NCBI GenBank assembly: GCA_017961625.1
Contig: JAGCWY010000133.1
Coordinates: 84,533-148,532 of the forward strand
DNA from: Ruminococcus sp.
GTDB lineage: Bacteria; Bacillota; Clostridia; Oscillospirales; Ruminococcaceae
Length of the DNA stretch: 64,000 nt
Direction of reading: 5' to 3'
Under the pieces are notes generated by a model. It made no database searches, was not told where the DNA came from, and saw only the letters and a list, made by a program, of their open reading frames with translations. Shown one piece after another: positions 24,195 through 33,976 of this stretch (within the stretch, counting starts at the first letter, position 1; each line of letters starts with the position of its first letter). The position numbers were made by a program, and so were the translations under genes.

Positions 24195-24413
24195 ATGGAG
24201 ATTAATGTTCCGGAGCTGGATATCACTCTTGAAGTTGGAGATGTCGTCAAGCTCGGCAGATTTGATCTTGAAACCTGGGTCGTGAAATATGGCTGGTATT
24301 CATGGGGCGGTAATCGCCCGACAATAGGCTGGTATCTGACCAACACATTGTCTCAGGAAGTAAAGCCGCTATACTATACGGACCTCGAAGATATTTATTT
24401 AATCGAAAGTTAG
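24195..24413 (+). CDS. small protein at the head of the tail-fibre cluster, 72 aa
   Basis: Unrecognised. ATG 24195 follows CGGAGGTGAGTAT. The product MEINVPELDITLEVGDVVKL... is a probable small beta-barrel with several Trp residues (WVVKYGWYSWGG). It is immediately followed by another small gene and the first fibre gene, so it may be a connector or chaperone of the tail tip. That is inference from position. Confidence 0.75.
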   Translation: MEINVPELDITLEVGDVVKLGRFDLETWVVKYGWYSWGGNRPTIGWYLTNTLSQEVKPLYYTDLEDIYLIES

Positions 24414-24422
24414 GTGAATAAT

Positions 24423-24650
24423 ATGCTGTCGATTTTTAATCAGAAGCACATGAAATGGGAGAACAATGGTGAAACGTCCGTATGCTATTATGAGTTGTTT
24501 ATGGATTCGGCATCTGAGCTTCCGAGCGATCTGTATTGTTTCAGTACCGATTCGTATAAGTATAAGATAGGTCAGGGCTCATTGTCATACGATATTGCTA
24601 CAGGCGATATGTATATGATGCAGACTGATGGAACATGGGTTAAACAGTAA
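24423..24650 (+). CDS. small phage structural-cluster protein, 75 aa
   Basis: Unrecognised. ATG 24423 follows TAGGTGAATAAT. The C-terminal half (KIGQGSLSYDIATGDMYMMQ) resembles short phage proteins found near minor tail genes that end in a GDMYxM..TGxW phrase. It lies 9 bases after the 72-aa gene and 14 before the fibre gene, so all three are co-transcribed. Confidence 0.75.
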   Translation: MLSIFNQKHMKWENNGETSVCYYELFMDSASELPSDLYCFSTDSYKYKIGQGSLSYDIATGDMYMMQTDGTWVKQ

Positions 24651-24664
24651 TAGGGGGTGGGATT

Positions 24665-26398
24665 ATGAATACTGAATATTTATTCCCTATGCTTTTGGCT
24701 CGTGGCAAAGGTGGCGGCGGTGGCGGAAGCGGCTACACAATTGCGGAGCATATCGATGCACAGACAGGCAAAGTTACTTACAGCCTGACTAAGGACGGTG
24801 TTGCAGTAGGTGACACTATTGAATTTGACGGTGACGGTATTTTGGTCAATGACCCCAGTGCTGCGCAGGGAACAACCGTAGAGGGTCCCTTGAATGATAT
24901 AATCGCAATGATCTACGAAAGAGCTTCTGCTACCTATAACTTTACTACTTTTACGGAGCTGGATATCAATACAACAGGTAAGACCCTTGTTCAGATTACT
25001 AATGAGCTTATAGCTAAAAATCTCCCTCAGAATACAATAGTAACAGGTGAAATCTACACTGCTGCACTTCCGTTCTCAGGAAACGGTGAAGCTGAGGTTA
25101 TAGTAAACGGTCCTGCATACTGGTGGACCTGCAAGTCATTAAATGTTTCTCCATACAGCTGGAATGCTATAACAGCATCGTCAAGTTGGGGAACTCAGGG
25201 TTTGGTACTGGACTGGACACCCTCATATGTTTTAGATTACATTAAAGGCGTGGGCTCAGGTACAACTCAAAATAATCTTGTAAAATGGGGAGCTGACGGC
25301 TACACTGTTGCTGATGCAGGTGCAGCTATTGAGACTACATTTGATGGTACAAGCGATGCCAAAATACCTACAAGCAAATCCATTAAGACCAACGTTTCAA
25401 GCAATGCTGTCTTAACAGGTTATACCCCTGGGACTTCGACATCTCGTCAGAGCATAGCTGCAACCGATACAATTCAGGGGGCTATAAACAAACTTGAAAA
25501 TAATGCTTCCTTAGACGAAGCAAAGACAGACAGAATAAAAATGGATAGTTCTGAAACTCAGAACTACTATATGCAGAATTCTACACCGTCTAATCCTGTA
25601 AACGGGGATTATTGGTTTAATGACGATCCGCTTATATCATCGGACATCACTGCAATGACTGGTTATGTTAAAGCTTCTGCGGCTTCTGCTATATCAACTT
25701 CTGACACGCTTAACGCTGCTGTCGGAAAGCTTGAATACAAAGCCGATAGCAATGCAACAGGACTCATAACCAAACAAAATCAGGTTCTCGGAAGCTGGAC
25801 TCCTGGGACTGCAACAACTCACTCTACACCTGCTGGAACTGACACTGTTTTACAGGCTTTGCAGAAGATTGACAACAATCAGCGCAATGATGAAAACAAT
25901 ATTTCATCGGTTCAGGATTCAGTCAATGGACGTGAATTTACATTTACAAGTGGCGGTAATATTGCCACAAATGTTGACGTTGGAGCAACTGTTGACATAA
26001 CTCCTAATCCAGTTGGTTCATGGAGCTACACAGTTTCAACATGTAATGCAGGAGAGGTCATAACAATCAATGGTCAAGGCGGTTCAACACCAAGATTATG
26101 GGCTTTTACCGACAAGGATTATAAGCTTATAAGCAAATCGGCAGACGGTGCAGGAATGACAGGTGGAACAGTAACAGCCCCGACCAATGCGGCATATTGT
26201 ATTATCAATAGCACTACCGCAACATTAGGCTTTTGTGGTATATATGGCGTAAAAGACGATATTTCAGAGCTTCAAGGCAAGACCACAGGCATGAGTGAGG
26301 GTGGCAGTAATTACATCACAGTAGGCGGCATAAGAGTATATGTAAGCAGTACAGCCCCAACAGGAGCAAGAATAAACGACCTCTGGATTGGAGGTTGA
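24665..26398 (+). CDS. tail fibre protein with repeated modules, 577 aa
   Basis: Predicted fibre or receptor-binding protein. ATG 24665 follows AGGGGGTGGGATT. After a glycine-rich hinge (residues 15-24), the protein holds repeated segments of the form GxxxPGT...TDTxxxAxxKLxxN: LTGYTPGTSTSRQSI near 256 and LGSWTPGTATTHSTP near 377, with a looser copy near 335. These usually trimerise. The C-terminus SNYITVGGIRVYVSSTAPTG resembles the end of the 902-aa protein at 30595, suggesting a common tip or chaperone-binding sequence. Such proteins determine host binding. Confidence 0.8.
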   Translation: MNTEYLFPMLLARGKGGGGGGSGYTIAEHIDAQTGKVTYSLTKDGVAVGDTIEFDGDGILVNDPSAAQGTTVEGPLNDIIAMIYERASATYNFTTFTELDINTTGKTLVQITNELIAKNLPQNTIVTGEIYTAALPFSGNGEAEVIVNGPAYWWTCKSLNVSPYSWNAITASSSWGTQGLVLDWTPSYVLDYIKGVGSGTTQNNLVKWGADGYTVADAGAAIETTFDGTSDAKIPTSKSIKTNVSSNAVLTGYTPGTSTSRQSIAATDTIQGAINKLENNASLDEAKTDRIKMDSSETQNYYMQNSTPSNPVNGDYWFNDDPLISSDITAMTGYVKASAASAISTSDTLNAAVGKLEYKADSNATGLITKQNQVLGSWTPGTATTHSTPAGTDTVLQALQKIDNNQRNDENNISSVQDSVNGREFTFTSGGNIATNVDVGATVDITPNPVGSWSYTVSTCNAGEVITINGQGGSTPRLWAFTDKDYKLISKSADGAGMTGGTVTAPTNAAYCIINSTTATLGFCGIYGVKDDISELQGKTTGMSEGGSNYITVGGIRVYVSSTAPTGARINDLWIGG

Positions 26399-26402
26399 TG
26401 TT

Positions 26403-28004
26403 ATGGCGGACAGCAAAAAATATGACGGCAGTCAATGGGAGCATAGTCTCCGCAAGCTCACAACAGCTACAGCAGATATAGAGCCTACGATATATTCAGA
26501 CGGTACAGCTATCACAGCATATACACTAAAGGGCAACACAACGCAAAGCGGCACACCAAGTCCGAGCAACCCTGTTACGGTGCAAGGCGTTGGTAATAAA
26601 ACGGCGAATTTATGGAATAGCCTTGGCTTTTCTGCTACTGCGATAAATACCGCAGGTACGCACGTTGCATCTAATAGTTATGGCACTACATTATCTACTA
26701 CTACGGGTGGGAATGTTGAAATAACACAATCTAATGCTGGCGATGGCACAAACAGATATCAAAATGGATTTTTCTGTATTGAAATGGATTTCTCACAATT
26801 TTCAATAGGTGATAATTTCGTAATAAGTTTTGATTATGAAGTTGTTGAAAAACACAGCACGCAAAACAATACTATTGCTTATATTGGACAAGGAGCGTCG
26901 AGTGTAAATGTTTCTGGAAACTGGGGAGCAAGTGGTAGAGCAATCATAAAAGCAACATTTAATTCTAATATGACAAGCCCATATGTTGAAATAAGGCTTT
27001 GTGGTAACTCAATTAAGGTAAAGAATATACAAGTTAATCGCGGTACAGATACCCTACCTTATGAACCCTACGGCTATAAAATCCCGATTTCATCGGGTGG
27101 GGTTACTACAAATCTTTACTTAGGCAGTACGCAGTCAACACGGCAGGTTAAGAAGTTGGTGCTTGACGGCACAGAAACAGGTTGGAATGCAAATGGTACT
27201 GGTGATAGTAAATTCTTCTATTTCACAGTTACCGATGAAGCTACATTAGGAACATCACTAATTTGTAATCAGTATGAGCAAGTAGTTATTGGTAGTTCAA
27301 GTACAGATGTTGGTATTGGATTTGCAGGCACAGTACAATTACGTATACGTCCAAACAATCCAAGTCAATATAATTCAGCAACCGATTTCACTAATTACTT
27401 AAAAAGCTTGTATCAGTCAGGAACACCGATTATTCTGTATTATACTTTAGCAACACCCACAACAGGCATAGTAAATGAACCCTTGATGAAGATAGACACA
27501 TACGCCGACAGCATATCCAACGCCACAGCTATCCCCACCACAGAGGGAGCAAACAGCATAACAGTTGACACCACAGTACAGCCTTCCGAGTTCACAGCGA
27601 CGTGGACAGGCTGGCATGATGCATATGTCAAGGAATATGTTGGTGGGGCAGTCAATAAGTTTAACAAAGAGACTGCAACTCTTGGATATTACGTATCATC
27701 ATCAACAGGCGAGATAATTCAAGGTGGTAATTATTTTGCAACTGATTATATCCCAATAGAACAAGGAAAAACTTACTATTGGAATGATTCAACCACAAGA
27801 AGCAATGCAGGTTGTTTCTATGATAGCAACAAAGACCGTGTTAGTGGTTGGTCAAATCAGATAAGCAACGTATATTACTTTACAACGCCGACAAATGCGG
27901 CTTATGTAAGGCTTACAGGACAGGGCGCAGACATATCAACAATGCAACTCAACGAGGGTACAACAGCTCTTCCGTATCACCCATATTATGAGTGGGTAGA
28001 GTAA
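26403..28004 (+). CDS. modular tail fibre / receptor-binding protein, 533 aa
   Basis: ATG 26403 follows GGAGGTTGATGTT and lies 5 bases after the previous stop. It has an N-terminal adaptor (KYDGSQWEHSLRKLT), then the phage fibre module with SGTPSPSNPVTVQGVGNKTA, a jelly-roll-like region (residues 80-230), the LATPTTG..TEGANSITVDT segment near 360-395, and a C-terminal module starting VNKFNKETATLGYY. The module set is typical of fibre proteins in Firmicutes phages. Its modules recur in changed order in the next gene, which suggests that receptor specificity has evolved by module swapping. Confidence 0.8.
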   Translation: MADSKKYDGSQWEHSLRKLTTATADIEPTIYSDGTAITAYTLKGNTTQSGTPSPSNPVTVQGVGNKTANLWNSLGFSATAINTAGTHVASNSYGTTLSTTTGGNVEITQSNAGDGTNRYQNGFFCIEMDFSQFSIGDNFVISFDYEVVEKHSTQNNTIAYIGQGASSVNVSGNWGASGRAIIKATFNSNMTSPYVEIRLCGNSIKVKNIQVNRGTDTLPYEPYGYKIPISSGGVTTNLYLGSTQSTRQVKKLVLDGTETGWNANGTGDSKFFYFTVTDEATLGTSLICNQYEQVVIGSSSTDVGIGFAGTVQLRIRPNNPSQYNSATDFTNYLKSLYQSGTPIILYYTLATPTTGIVNEPLMKIDTYADSISNATAIPTTEGANSITVDTTVQPSEFTATWTGWHDAYVKEYVGGAVNKFNKETATLGYYVSSSTGEIIQGGNYFATDYIPIEQGKTYYWNDSTTRSNAGCFYDSNKDRVSGWSNQISNVYYFTTPTNAAYVRLTGQGADISTMQLNEGTTALPYHPYYEWVE

Positions 28005-28043
28005 TAACCTGAATCAATGAAATGAGAGTTTCTTCGTGACGAG

Positions 28044-28075
28044 CAAGGGTAGCGTTGCGACGTTGCCCTTGTATA
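28044..28075 (+). promoter_or_regulatory. hairpin with overlapping class III motif between fibre genes
   Basis: A 12-bp stem (28044-28055 with 28060-28071) runs into CCCTTGTATA (28066-28075), a one-base variant of the class III motif. The next start codon is at 28107. Confidence 0.5.
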
Positions 28076-28106
28076 CCATTAAATATTATAGGAGGTGAAA
28101 ACCTTA

Positions 28107-29867
28107 ATGATAAAAGAATTTCATGTGAGCAAGAATTTGTTAAATCCTGACAGCAAGACCACTAATCAAACAGGTGACGAGAGATGGGGTGGTGAATTTG
28201 CCGCAGGCACTTATTATGTACTTAATAACACAAGTGGAAATATATTTTGGCGTGACGGTGTGAGTTCATCAGGTTCATCTCCAATCGCAAGTGGTGCTGG
28301 TACAGTTGTGACAGTACAAAATGCACTTGTTGTATGGCATAGTAGTCGTGATGTTAAGATAATGGTTGCTGATAGTTCTGTTGCCGTTCCATTTGAACCT
28401 TACGGCGATACATGGAATACCAAATCTTACGCAAAGTCTATCACAGGCGCACAGACTTATACCAAATTTCCGATTGTACTCCGTACAACAGAGCAGTCTA
28501 TACCAATATGGAGCATGGACGGTAACACGGAAACCAGTGGAAATCCGTCTCTGAGTAATCCTGTTGATGTACAGGGTGTGGGTGAGAGAACGGCGAATTT
28601 ATTGCCACCACCAACAGCGGCGGCAAGCGGAGAGATTAATGGAATCACTTATAATGTTAGCGCTGACGGAGTATGTACTTTTTCAGGAACAGCCAGTGCG
28701 AGTGTAAATATAACTGTTGATTTAAGTGAGCAATTTGTAATTCCGTATTCAACACCTGCGGGTGGTCAAGGCACTGTCGCTTTTAATAATACAAAAGCCT
28801 TAAACGCCGTTGTTATGTTTTATAACGGCAACACGCAGGTTGACGCATGGCAATTGAATGTTGTAAATAGAACACATACATCATATAGCGGTATGGCAGG
28901 AAAGACGATTAATAAATACATAATTCAGTTTGCAAGCGGCGTAAATGCTGACGGTTTAAGTGTTGCAGTTGCTTTTTCTGATAACGGTGTTCCTGTATCG
29001 CCTTTCGAGCCTTGCGGACAGTATAAAATATCAATTGTATCCAATCAGACTGAACTGACACCTGTATATCTGACAGAGCAGCTTATGAAGATTGGTGATA
29101 CCGCAGACAACATTGTTTCAAGTGGAACAGCAAATAGGCTGACATATAAATATGAGTTTAAAGGCACTGAATTGTGGTCTTTAGGAACAAATCAAATGTT
29201 TATATCTCAAAACAATTTACAAGATATTCCTGCACCATTAGCGGCAAGTGCATTAATATGCTCACATTTCCCTAATGATAATACAGGAATAATTAACGGT
29301 AATGCATGGTTTTTTCAAGTATATGGATATAGTGCTGTTGCATCAGATGTAGCAACATGGCAGCAATACCTTGCACAACAATATACAAACGGAACGCCTG
29401 TAACAGTATGGTATATCTTAGCAACCCCGACAACCGAAACTGTCACCGTTCCCACAATCCCCACGACATCAGGTCTTAACACTATTGATGTTGATACATC
29501 GGTAAAGCCATCTAAGATGAGTTTGACGTATGACGGGTATAAGATTTGTAAACCTAAGAGGAAGTCGGAGAACATCTATGACAAGCATAATGTCGTAACA
29601 TTAACCATTGGAGATAGATACGGTATCTATTGCTCTAAAGGCACATACTCAATCTATAATGACACTGACAACACATTATATTGGTTTGTAAATGGTGGAA
29701 CTGGGCGTTTTTCAGCCTGTGAACCACATTCGACAGCAATATTAGAAATGACAGGTAGTTATAGCAATTATGGATTTTATATGCCTTATAATGATACTTC
29801 ACTTGGAGATGTAACAATTGTACAAGGTTCAACAGTTCTTGACCATTATATTCCATATTGGGAATGA
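28107..29867 (+). CDS. modular tail fibre protein, 586 aa
   Basis: ATG 28107 follows TAGGAGGTGAAAACCTTA. It starts directly with a binding-type module (KNLLNPDSKTTNQTG) that corresponds to the C-terminal module type of the preceding protein, followed by NPSLSNPVDVQGVGERTANL, a jelly-roll region, LATPTTETVTVPTIPTTSG, and a final ENIYDKHNVVTL module. No N-terminal anchoring segment is obvious. It may bind to the tail through another fibre protein, or the two genes may be a split form of one longer fibre. AT-rich codon use matches the other fibre gene. Confidence 0.75.
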   Translation: MIKEFHVSKNLLNPDSKTTNQTGDERWGGEFAAGTYYVLNNTSGNIFWRDGVSSSGSSPIASGAGTVVTVQNALVVWHSSRDVKIMVADSSVAVPFEPYGDTWNTKSYAKSITGAQTYTKFPIVLRTTEQSIPIWSMDGNTETSGNPSLSNPVDVQGVGERTANLLPPPTAAASGEINGITYNVSADGVCTFSGTASASVNITVDLSEQFVIPYSTPAGGQGTVAFNNTKALNAVVMFYNGNTQVDAWQLNVVNRTHTSYSGMAGKTINKYIIQFASGVNADGLSVAVAFSDNGVPVSPFEPCGQYKISIVSNQTELTPVYLTEQLMKIGDTADNIVSSGTANRLTYKYEFKGTELWSLGTNQMFISQNNLQDIPAPLAASALICSHFPNDNTGIINGNAWFFQVYGYSAVASDVATWQQYLAQQYTNGTPVTVWYILATPTTETVTVPTIPTTSGLNTIDVDTSVKPSKMSLTYDGYKICKPKRKSENIYDKHNVVTLTIGDRYGIYCSKGTYSIYNDTDNTLYWFVNGGTGRFSACEPHSTAILEMTGSYSNYGFYMPYNDTSLGDVTIVQGSTVLDHYIPYWE

Positions 29868-29895
29868 GCTGAAACGAAAAAATTAGAATTTAGTT

Positions 29896-29945
29896 AAAAT
29901 TGGAGCAGGCTACTGGTCAGTCTGCTCCAATTTTAACCTTGTATA
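29896..29945 (+). terminator. strong terminator followed by a class III motif
   Basis: A 13-bp stem (29896-29908 with 29922-29934) ends in TTTT and is followed without a gap by AACCTTGTATAATATAA (29935). The holin gene starts at 29978, so the motif probably serves as its promoter. Confidence 0.8.
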
Positions 29946-29977
29946 ATATAAATACCACAAAGAGAGGTGCGAGATTT

Positions 29978-30427
29978 ATGCAATACGTTATCATGATGAT
30001 CATAGTAGCATGGCTTGCAATTGCAGATTTTGTGACTGGCATGATAAAAGCCTATGTTACAGGCACACTCAACAGTGCTAAAATGCGAAAAGGCGGAGTA
30101 AATAAAGTAGGTGAGTTGGTTGTTATGGCCACAGCTTGTGGATTAGAAGCAGGTATTAATGCGTTAAGTCAGTATTATGATATTTCAGAAAGACTTGCAG
30201 CTATCACAGGCACAGTAACCGCGATCCTTATATTCAGTTATATTGCAGTAATGGAAATGATATCTATATTGGAAAATTTTGCGGAGATCAACCCTGATGC
30301 TGCTGGCTGGGTAAATAAATTGGTGAAGCATTTAAGAGCGCACGAAGAAAAGCGTGAAACTGAAAAGGTCAAAGACGATAATGTCGATGATAAGAAAGAA
30401 AATGGTGAAAATCAGAAAAACCTTTAA
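29978..30427 (+). CDS. phage holin
   Basis: Predicted holin of 149 residues, similar in layout to the toxin-secretion/phage-lysis holin family. ATG 29978 follows GAGAGGTGCGAGATTT. Hydrophobic segments lie at about residues 3-24 (YVIMMIIVAWLAIADFVTG), 42-60 (GELVVMATACGLEAG) and 72-95 (ITGTVTAILIFSYIAVMEMI). The basic and acidic C-terminal tail (residues 115-149, ending KENGENQKNL) is cytoplasmic. Holins open the membrane at the time of lysis. The lysin candidate lies far away at 12.4 kb. Confidence 0.85.
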   Translation: MQYVIMMIIVAWLAIADFVTGMIKAYVTGTLNSAKMRKGGVNKVGELVVMATACGLEAGINALSQYYDISERLAAITGTVTAILIFSYIAVMEMISILENFAEINPDAAGWVNKLVKHLRAHEEKRETEKVKDDNVDDKKENGENQKNL

Positions 30428-30494
30428 TAAGGTGTGACCATATGGCAGTGGGCGTGCTGTCGGTCAGCGTGTTATCCTTTCTACAATTCAACAA

Positions 30495-30556
30495 GGCAGC
30501 TCCTGTTTTTCTTTTCCTTTCAGGAGCTGCCTTTGTTTTAACCTTTAATATATAAA
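30495..30556 (+). terminator. terminator followed by a class III-like motif
   Basis: An 11-bp stem (30495-30505 with 30521-30531) is followed by TTTGTTTT, then AACCTTTAATATATAA from 30540. The next gene begins at 30595. Confidence 0.8.
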
Positions 30557-30594
30557 AGTGTTCTCGTGAACTGAGGATATACGAGGTGATATAT

Positions 30595-33303
30595 ATGTCC
30601 AAGGAAATATGGAATTTAGGTCGAGTAGTCGGATTTTCAAATTATGAACTCTATCTGCGCCATGTAGCTATTGAGTCACCTACGACTCCGCCTGCTACCG
30701 AAAAGGAATGGCTCTGTTCCACCCTTACTATGGGTAACTCTATGCTGCTCCGTATAGGTACGGATAATGTATCGGGGGTACATTACAGAGATATCCCATT
30801 ACCAGCTGACAGCAAAATATGTGCGGCAAATACGATTTTTTCTTCATATTTTGCAGGAAGCGGATACATAGGCTCAGCTTCAAGCGACTATACAGGTTTT
30901 GCTACAAGGGTTACTGACTACGGTCCTCTTATAGAAAATACTTCATCGAGTCACCCGAGCGGCAGCACAGTCCCTCCGACAAGTACGGCTACCGGTGACC
31001 TGACACCTGAGATGAAAGCACAGATACCCGAATATCTGAAAATCATCGATGGTATAGTTATTCAGCCGGGCACATGGCCTACATCAGAAGCACAGCCACC
31101 ATACTGCGATTTTCAGCCTACAATGGCTGATATACCCAACATCCGCATTTCTTTTAAAGATAGGATAGAGCACCCATTCTTTATCCTGCTCACCGGATTT
31201 TCCAATAAATTTGTAGTGCAGGGAGTATCCGGCACAGATACAGCAACTGCTTCGGGTTCGCCTGATGACGGAGATTTTCTCGGTCCCTGGGTATTTCCAT
31301 GGGCAGCAAAAATAATATTTTCTATACCACCTGCGTTTACAGAATACATATCACCACCTACGCCGGTAGTTACAGCAACTTATACAAGAAAACTTCCTAC
31401 TGATGCTTCTGCAGTATCGGTCACAGACTCTCCGATTATCGATTTCAAGAGTTATGATCCTGCTGAATACTATAATAGTTACGGATTCCTGGATTCGGTT
31501 ATAGATATAAATATCTCACAACTGTCAACACCAGGAACAGGTGGTTCTATACTTACTGCTTATGCAGTCAGCGATGGTCTCCCTTATGCACTTTTTGGCG
31601 GCTCGTTTATTGATGGTTCAACTGGTGAGAAGACATTAGGACCTGTTGATACAGTAGCACCAGGAACAGTTAAATTATACACGGGAAACGGTGGAAATTC
31701 ACTTGCAGATTTGGTGGAAGAGGATATTCCATACAATACAGGATTTTTCCGTGATGATAGTTTTGTTATATATGAAATTAATTCCGCAGTGCAGGAAGAC
31801 TCTGATCGTTATCTGCCTGTATCTGATGATGTAACAGAAGATATTGCTTCCCTTTATGTATATAATACAAGATATCTGTGGCTTTTCCGTAATTCTCATG
31901 TTTTAGGTGCCGCAGGTCCATCACAGGAAGAGCTATCAGATACTAAGGAAATAAATAATATTGTCGGAATGACAGGTTATGTGTCAGATAAGTTCATAAC
32001 TGATTTCTGCGTAAGTTACGATGATGCTATAGCTGCGACAGAGGAGGGACGTATATGTGATCTTATGTATATGCAGCGTTCTTATTTACGTCAGATTGCG
32101 ACTAAATATGATTTTGTCAACAATCCAGCAGCCAAAGATTATTTCAAGTTTTTTTTCTATTCTCCATTTATGTCATTAAGTGGGGTTGGACAACAAGGTA
32201 TGTTTTTACCAGTGGATGTCCGTACTAATCGTATTTGCATAGGTATCGATGGCACAAGAAATATGAACGCCAGTCATGGGTTTAATTTCAGTACAAGTTC
32301 AATTACGGTTGAAGGTGTAACGATTCCTCCTGCAAATACTGATATCATGGGAGCATATTGGGACATTGCATCGTCTCCTACTGCTACGACCTGCTCCCAG
32401 CAAACAGATACAGCAGGTGTATATGTGTTCCAGAATCACCCAGTACTGCATAATGTTGTAAAGGATTTTGAAGCATTCTGGAAACCTTATACAGGCACCC
32501 CTAAATCTCCAGCAGGTTTTAATGATCAATTTGTTCAATGGTTCTCATCCATAATGGTAACAGATGTAGTATCAACCACAATACTGACAGCAATGGGCAT
32601 TCATTCGGATTATCATAATATAGATTTTCAGTCGTTTATGCAGTATGCAGCTACAGGTCGTGATATGTCTCAGCCAATTAGTTCTGTAACAACAAGTTCT
32701 GCACCTGTAACAAAAAGATGGTATCTGTTCTCTGCTGCTGATATCCAAACTATCAAACAAATGACACCAATAGCATATCCGCCTAATGATTGGGGCACTA
32801 CATATTATGCTTCTGCTGTTATGAAAGCAAATATGTCAACATTTGATTTCTACAAAATGGCTGAATTGCATATATTGGAATTAAATAATTCAGGTGGTAT
32901 AATAACTGAAGGTATTGATGTAACAAATACTTATCGTAACAGCAGTTATCATCAGTGGGTCGCATCTGGTCGCTCAGGCGTCCATGAAACTAAAGCGTTG
33001 TCTCTTGTAGATAACAGTGGTGCATTACTTTCTACGTCGGGTGCATCAGGAAGTATATCTACTGAGGTTTTAAACTGGAATGTGCTTCTTGAAGCTTTAA
33101 GTCAGAATAAAACTATTGATGTGCTAGGCGATGGTCTCAGGGGTATGAAATCAAGTGGAGATAATTATATTCAGCTTGGTAACAGCATGAGACTTTATCT
33201 GTCTTCTACCGAACCAACAGGTACTATCCCAGAGGGCTCGTTAGGCATTGGCTGGGGCGGTATTAAGATATACACCTCGGGAGCATGGGGAGCATATACT
33301 TGA
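30595..33303 (+). CDS. large tail tip / baseplate protein, 902 aa
   Basis: Predicted structural protein. ATG 30595 follows ACGAGGTGATAT. It is mostly beta-rich, with low-complexity Ser/Thr/Pro stretches (residues 120-145) and no enzyme motif I recognise. The C-terminus, DNYIQLGNSMRLYLSSTEPT followed by a Gly-rich IGIGW-like end, matches the end of the 577-aa fibre protein at 24.66 kb. That common ending marks it as part of the same fibre or tip assembly. It is the last of the structural genes and its stop overlaps the next promoter. Confidence 0.75.
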   Translation: MSKEIWNLGRVVGFSNYELYLRHVAIESPTTPPATEKEWLCSTLTMGNSMLLRIGTDNVSGVHYRDIPLPADSKICAANTIFSSYFAGSGYIGSASSDYTGFATRVTDYGPLIENTSSSHPSGSTVPPTSTATGDLTPEMKAQIPEYLKIIDGIVIQPGTWPTSEAQPPYCDFQPTMADIPNIRISFKDRIEHPFFILLTGFSNKFVVQGVSGTDTATASGSPDDGDFLGPWVFPWAAKIIFSIPPAFTEYISPPTPVVTATYTRKLPTDASAVSVTDSPIIDFKSYDPAEYYNSYGFLDSVIDINISQLSTPGTGGSILTAYAVSDGLPYALFGGSFIDGSTGEKTLGPVDTVAPGTVKLYTGNGGNSLADLVEEDIPYNTGFFRDDSFVIYEINSAVQEDSDRYLPVSDDVTEDIASLYVYNTRYLWLFRNSHVLGAAGPSQEELSDTKEINNIVGMTGYVSDKFITDFCVSYDDAIAATEEGRICDLMYMQRSYLRQIATKYDFVNNPAAKDYFKFFFYSPFMSLSGVGQQGMFLPVDVRTNRICIGIDGTRNMNASHGFNFSTSSITVEGVTIPPANTDIMGAYWDIASSPTATTCSQQTDTAGVYVFQNHPVLHNVVKDFEAFWKPYTGTPKSPAGFNDQFVQWFSSIMVTDVVSTTILTAMGIHSDYHNIDFQSFMQYAATGRDMSQPISSVTTSSAPVTKRWYLFSAADIQTIKQMTPIAYPPNDWGTTYYASAVMKANMSTFDFYKMAELHILELNNSGGIITEGIDVTNTYRNSSYHQWVASGRSGVHETKALSLVDNSGALLSTSGASGSISTEVLNWNVLLEALSQNKTIDVLGDGLRGMKSSGDNYIQLGNSMRLYLSSTEPTGTIPEGSLGIGWGGIKIYTSGAWGAYT

Positions 33304-33328
33304 TAATTTGAGTACTATATGATATACT
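33300..33328 (+). promoter_or_regulatory. sigma-70-type promoter of the second tagged cluster
   Basis: TTGATA (33300-33305), 17 bases, TATACT (33323-33328). The -35 element overlaps the stop codon of the tip gene. The ATGA just before the -10 matches class I promoters, but the GGTGA operator is missing. Confidence 0.65.
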
Positions 33329-33358
33329 GAAATTATCAATTCTGGATAGGGTGATAAC

Positions 33359-33976
33359 ATGAAACGGTATATAAAAAGTTCTGAGAGTAAAGAAATTTTG
33401 GGGCTGACACAGTCTGAAATGGAGGCCGCATGGAATTACATAGAAAGCAATGCTCCTAAATATATAGTTGACAACAAAGTTGCACAGTTTATGGAAACAG
33501 ATAGTATGCCGTTTAAATATAAATATTATCTGGCTAAAACGTTAGCTACTGAAACAGCAAACGAAATGAATTTCTTTATGAATTCTATTGGAATGTGGGA
33601 GAGAGTAAGTCGCAAACCAAAAGGAATGCCTGATTTTGATAGTACCAAATTGAAATCAACGAACCATGGTCAGGATTATTATGCAACAAATGGCAGTTTG
33701 TATTGGTATACTCCAGAGGGTGTTTATCGTAACAGCGATCACTGGAACGGTCGTATAGCGAGCTGTACGTGGTATATAGACGATACTCCATCACGAAAAG
33801 GAACAGGTTTTATTCGATGGTCAGATTTACAACCCAAAGGTTATCTGGATAGATGGGTAACTGAGCTGGCACTTGACAATAAAACATTCAATAGTTACTT
33901 CCAGGGAATGCAGTTGAATAAATTCATGTACCACCCTAACGGTTTTACATTCGAGAAACAGAGGTACTATGTATGA
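33359..33976 (+). CDS. tagged protein (MKRYIKSSE), 205 aa
   Basis: Unrecognised. ATG 33359 follows AGGGTGATAAC. A canonical tag is followed by a helical segment (residues 15-75) and then a Tyr/Trp-rich region, for example DHWNGRIASCTWYIDD near 122. It is the first gene of the second tagged cluster, on the far side of the tail genes from the first. It overlaps the following tagged gene by four bases. Confidence 0.8.
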   Translation: MKRYIKSSESKEILGLTQSEMEAAWNYIESNAPKYIVDNKVAQFMETDSMPFKYKYYLAKTLATETANEMNFFMNSIGMWERVSRKPKGMPDFDSTKLKSTNHGQDYYATNGSLYWYTPEGVYRNSDHWNGRIASCTWYIDDTPSRKGTGFIRWSDLQPKGYLDRWVTELALDNKTFNSYFQGMQLNKFMYHPNGFTFEKQRYYV

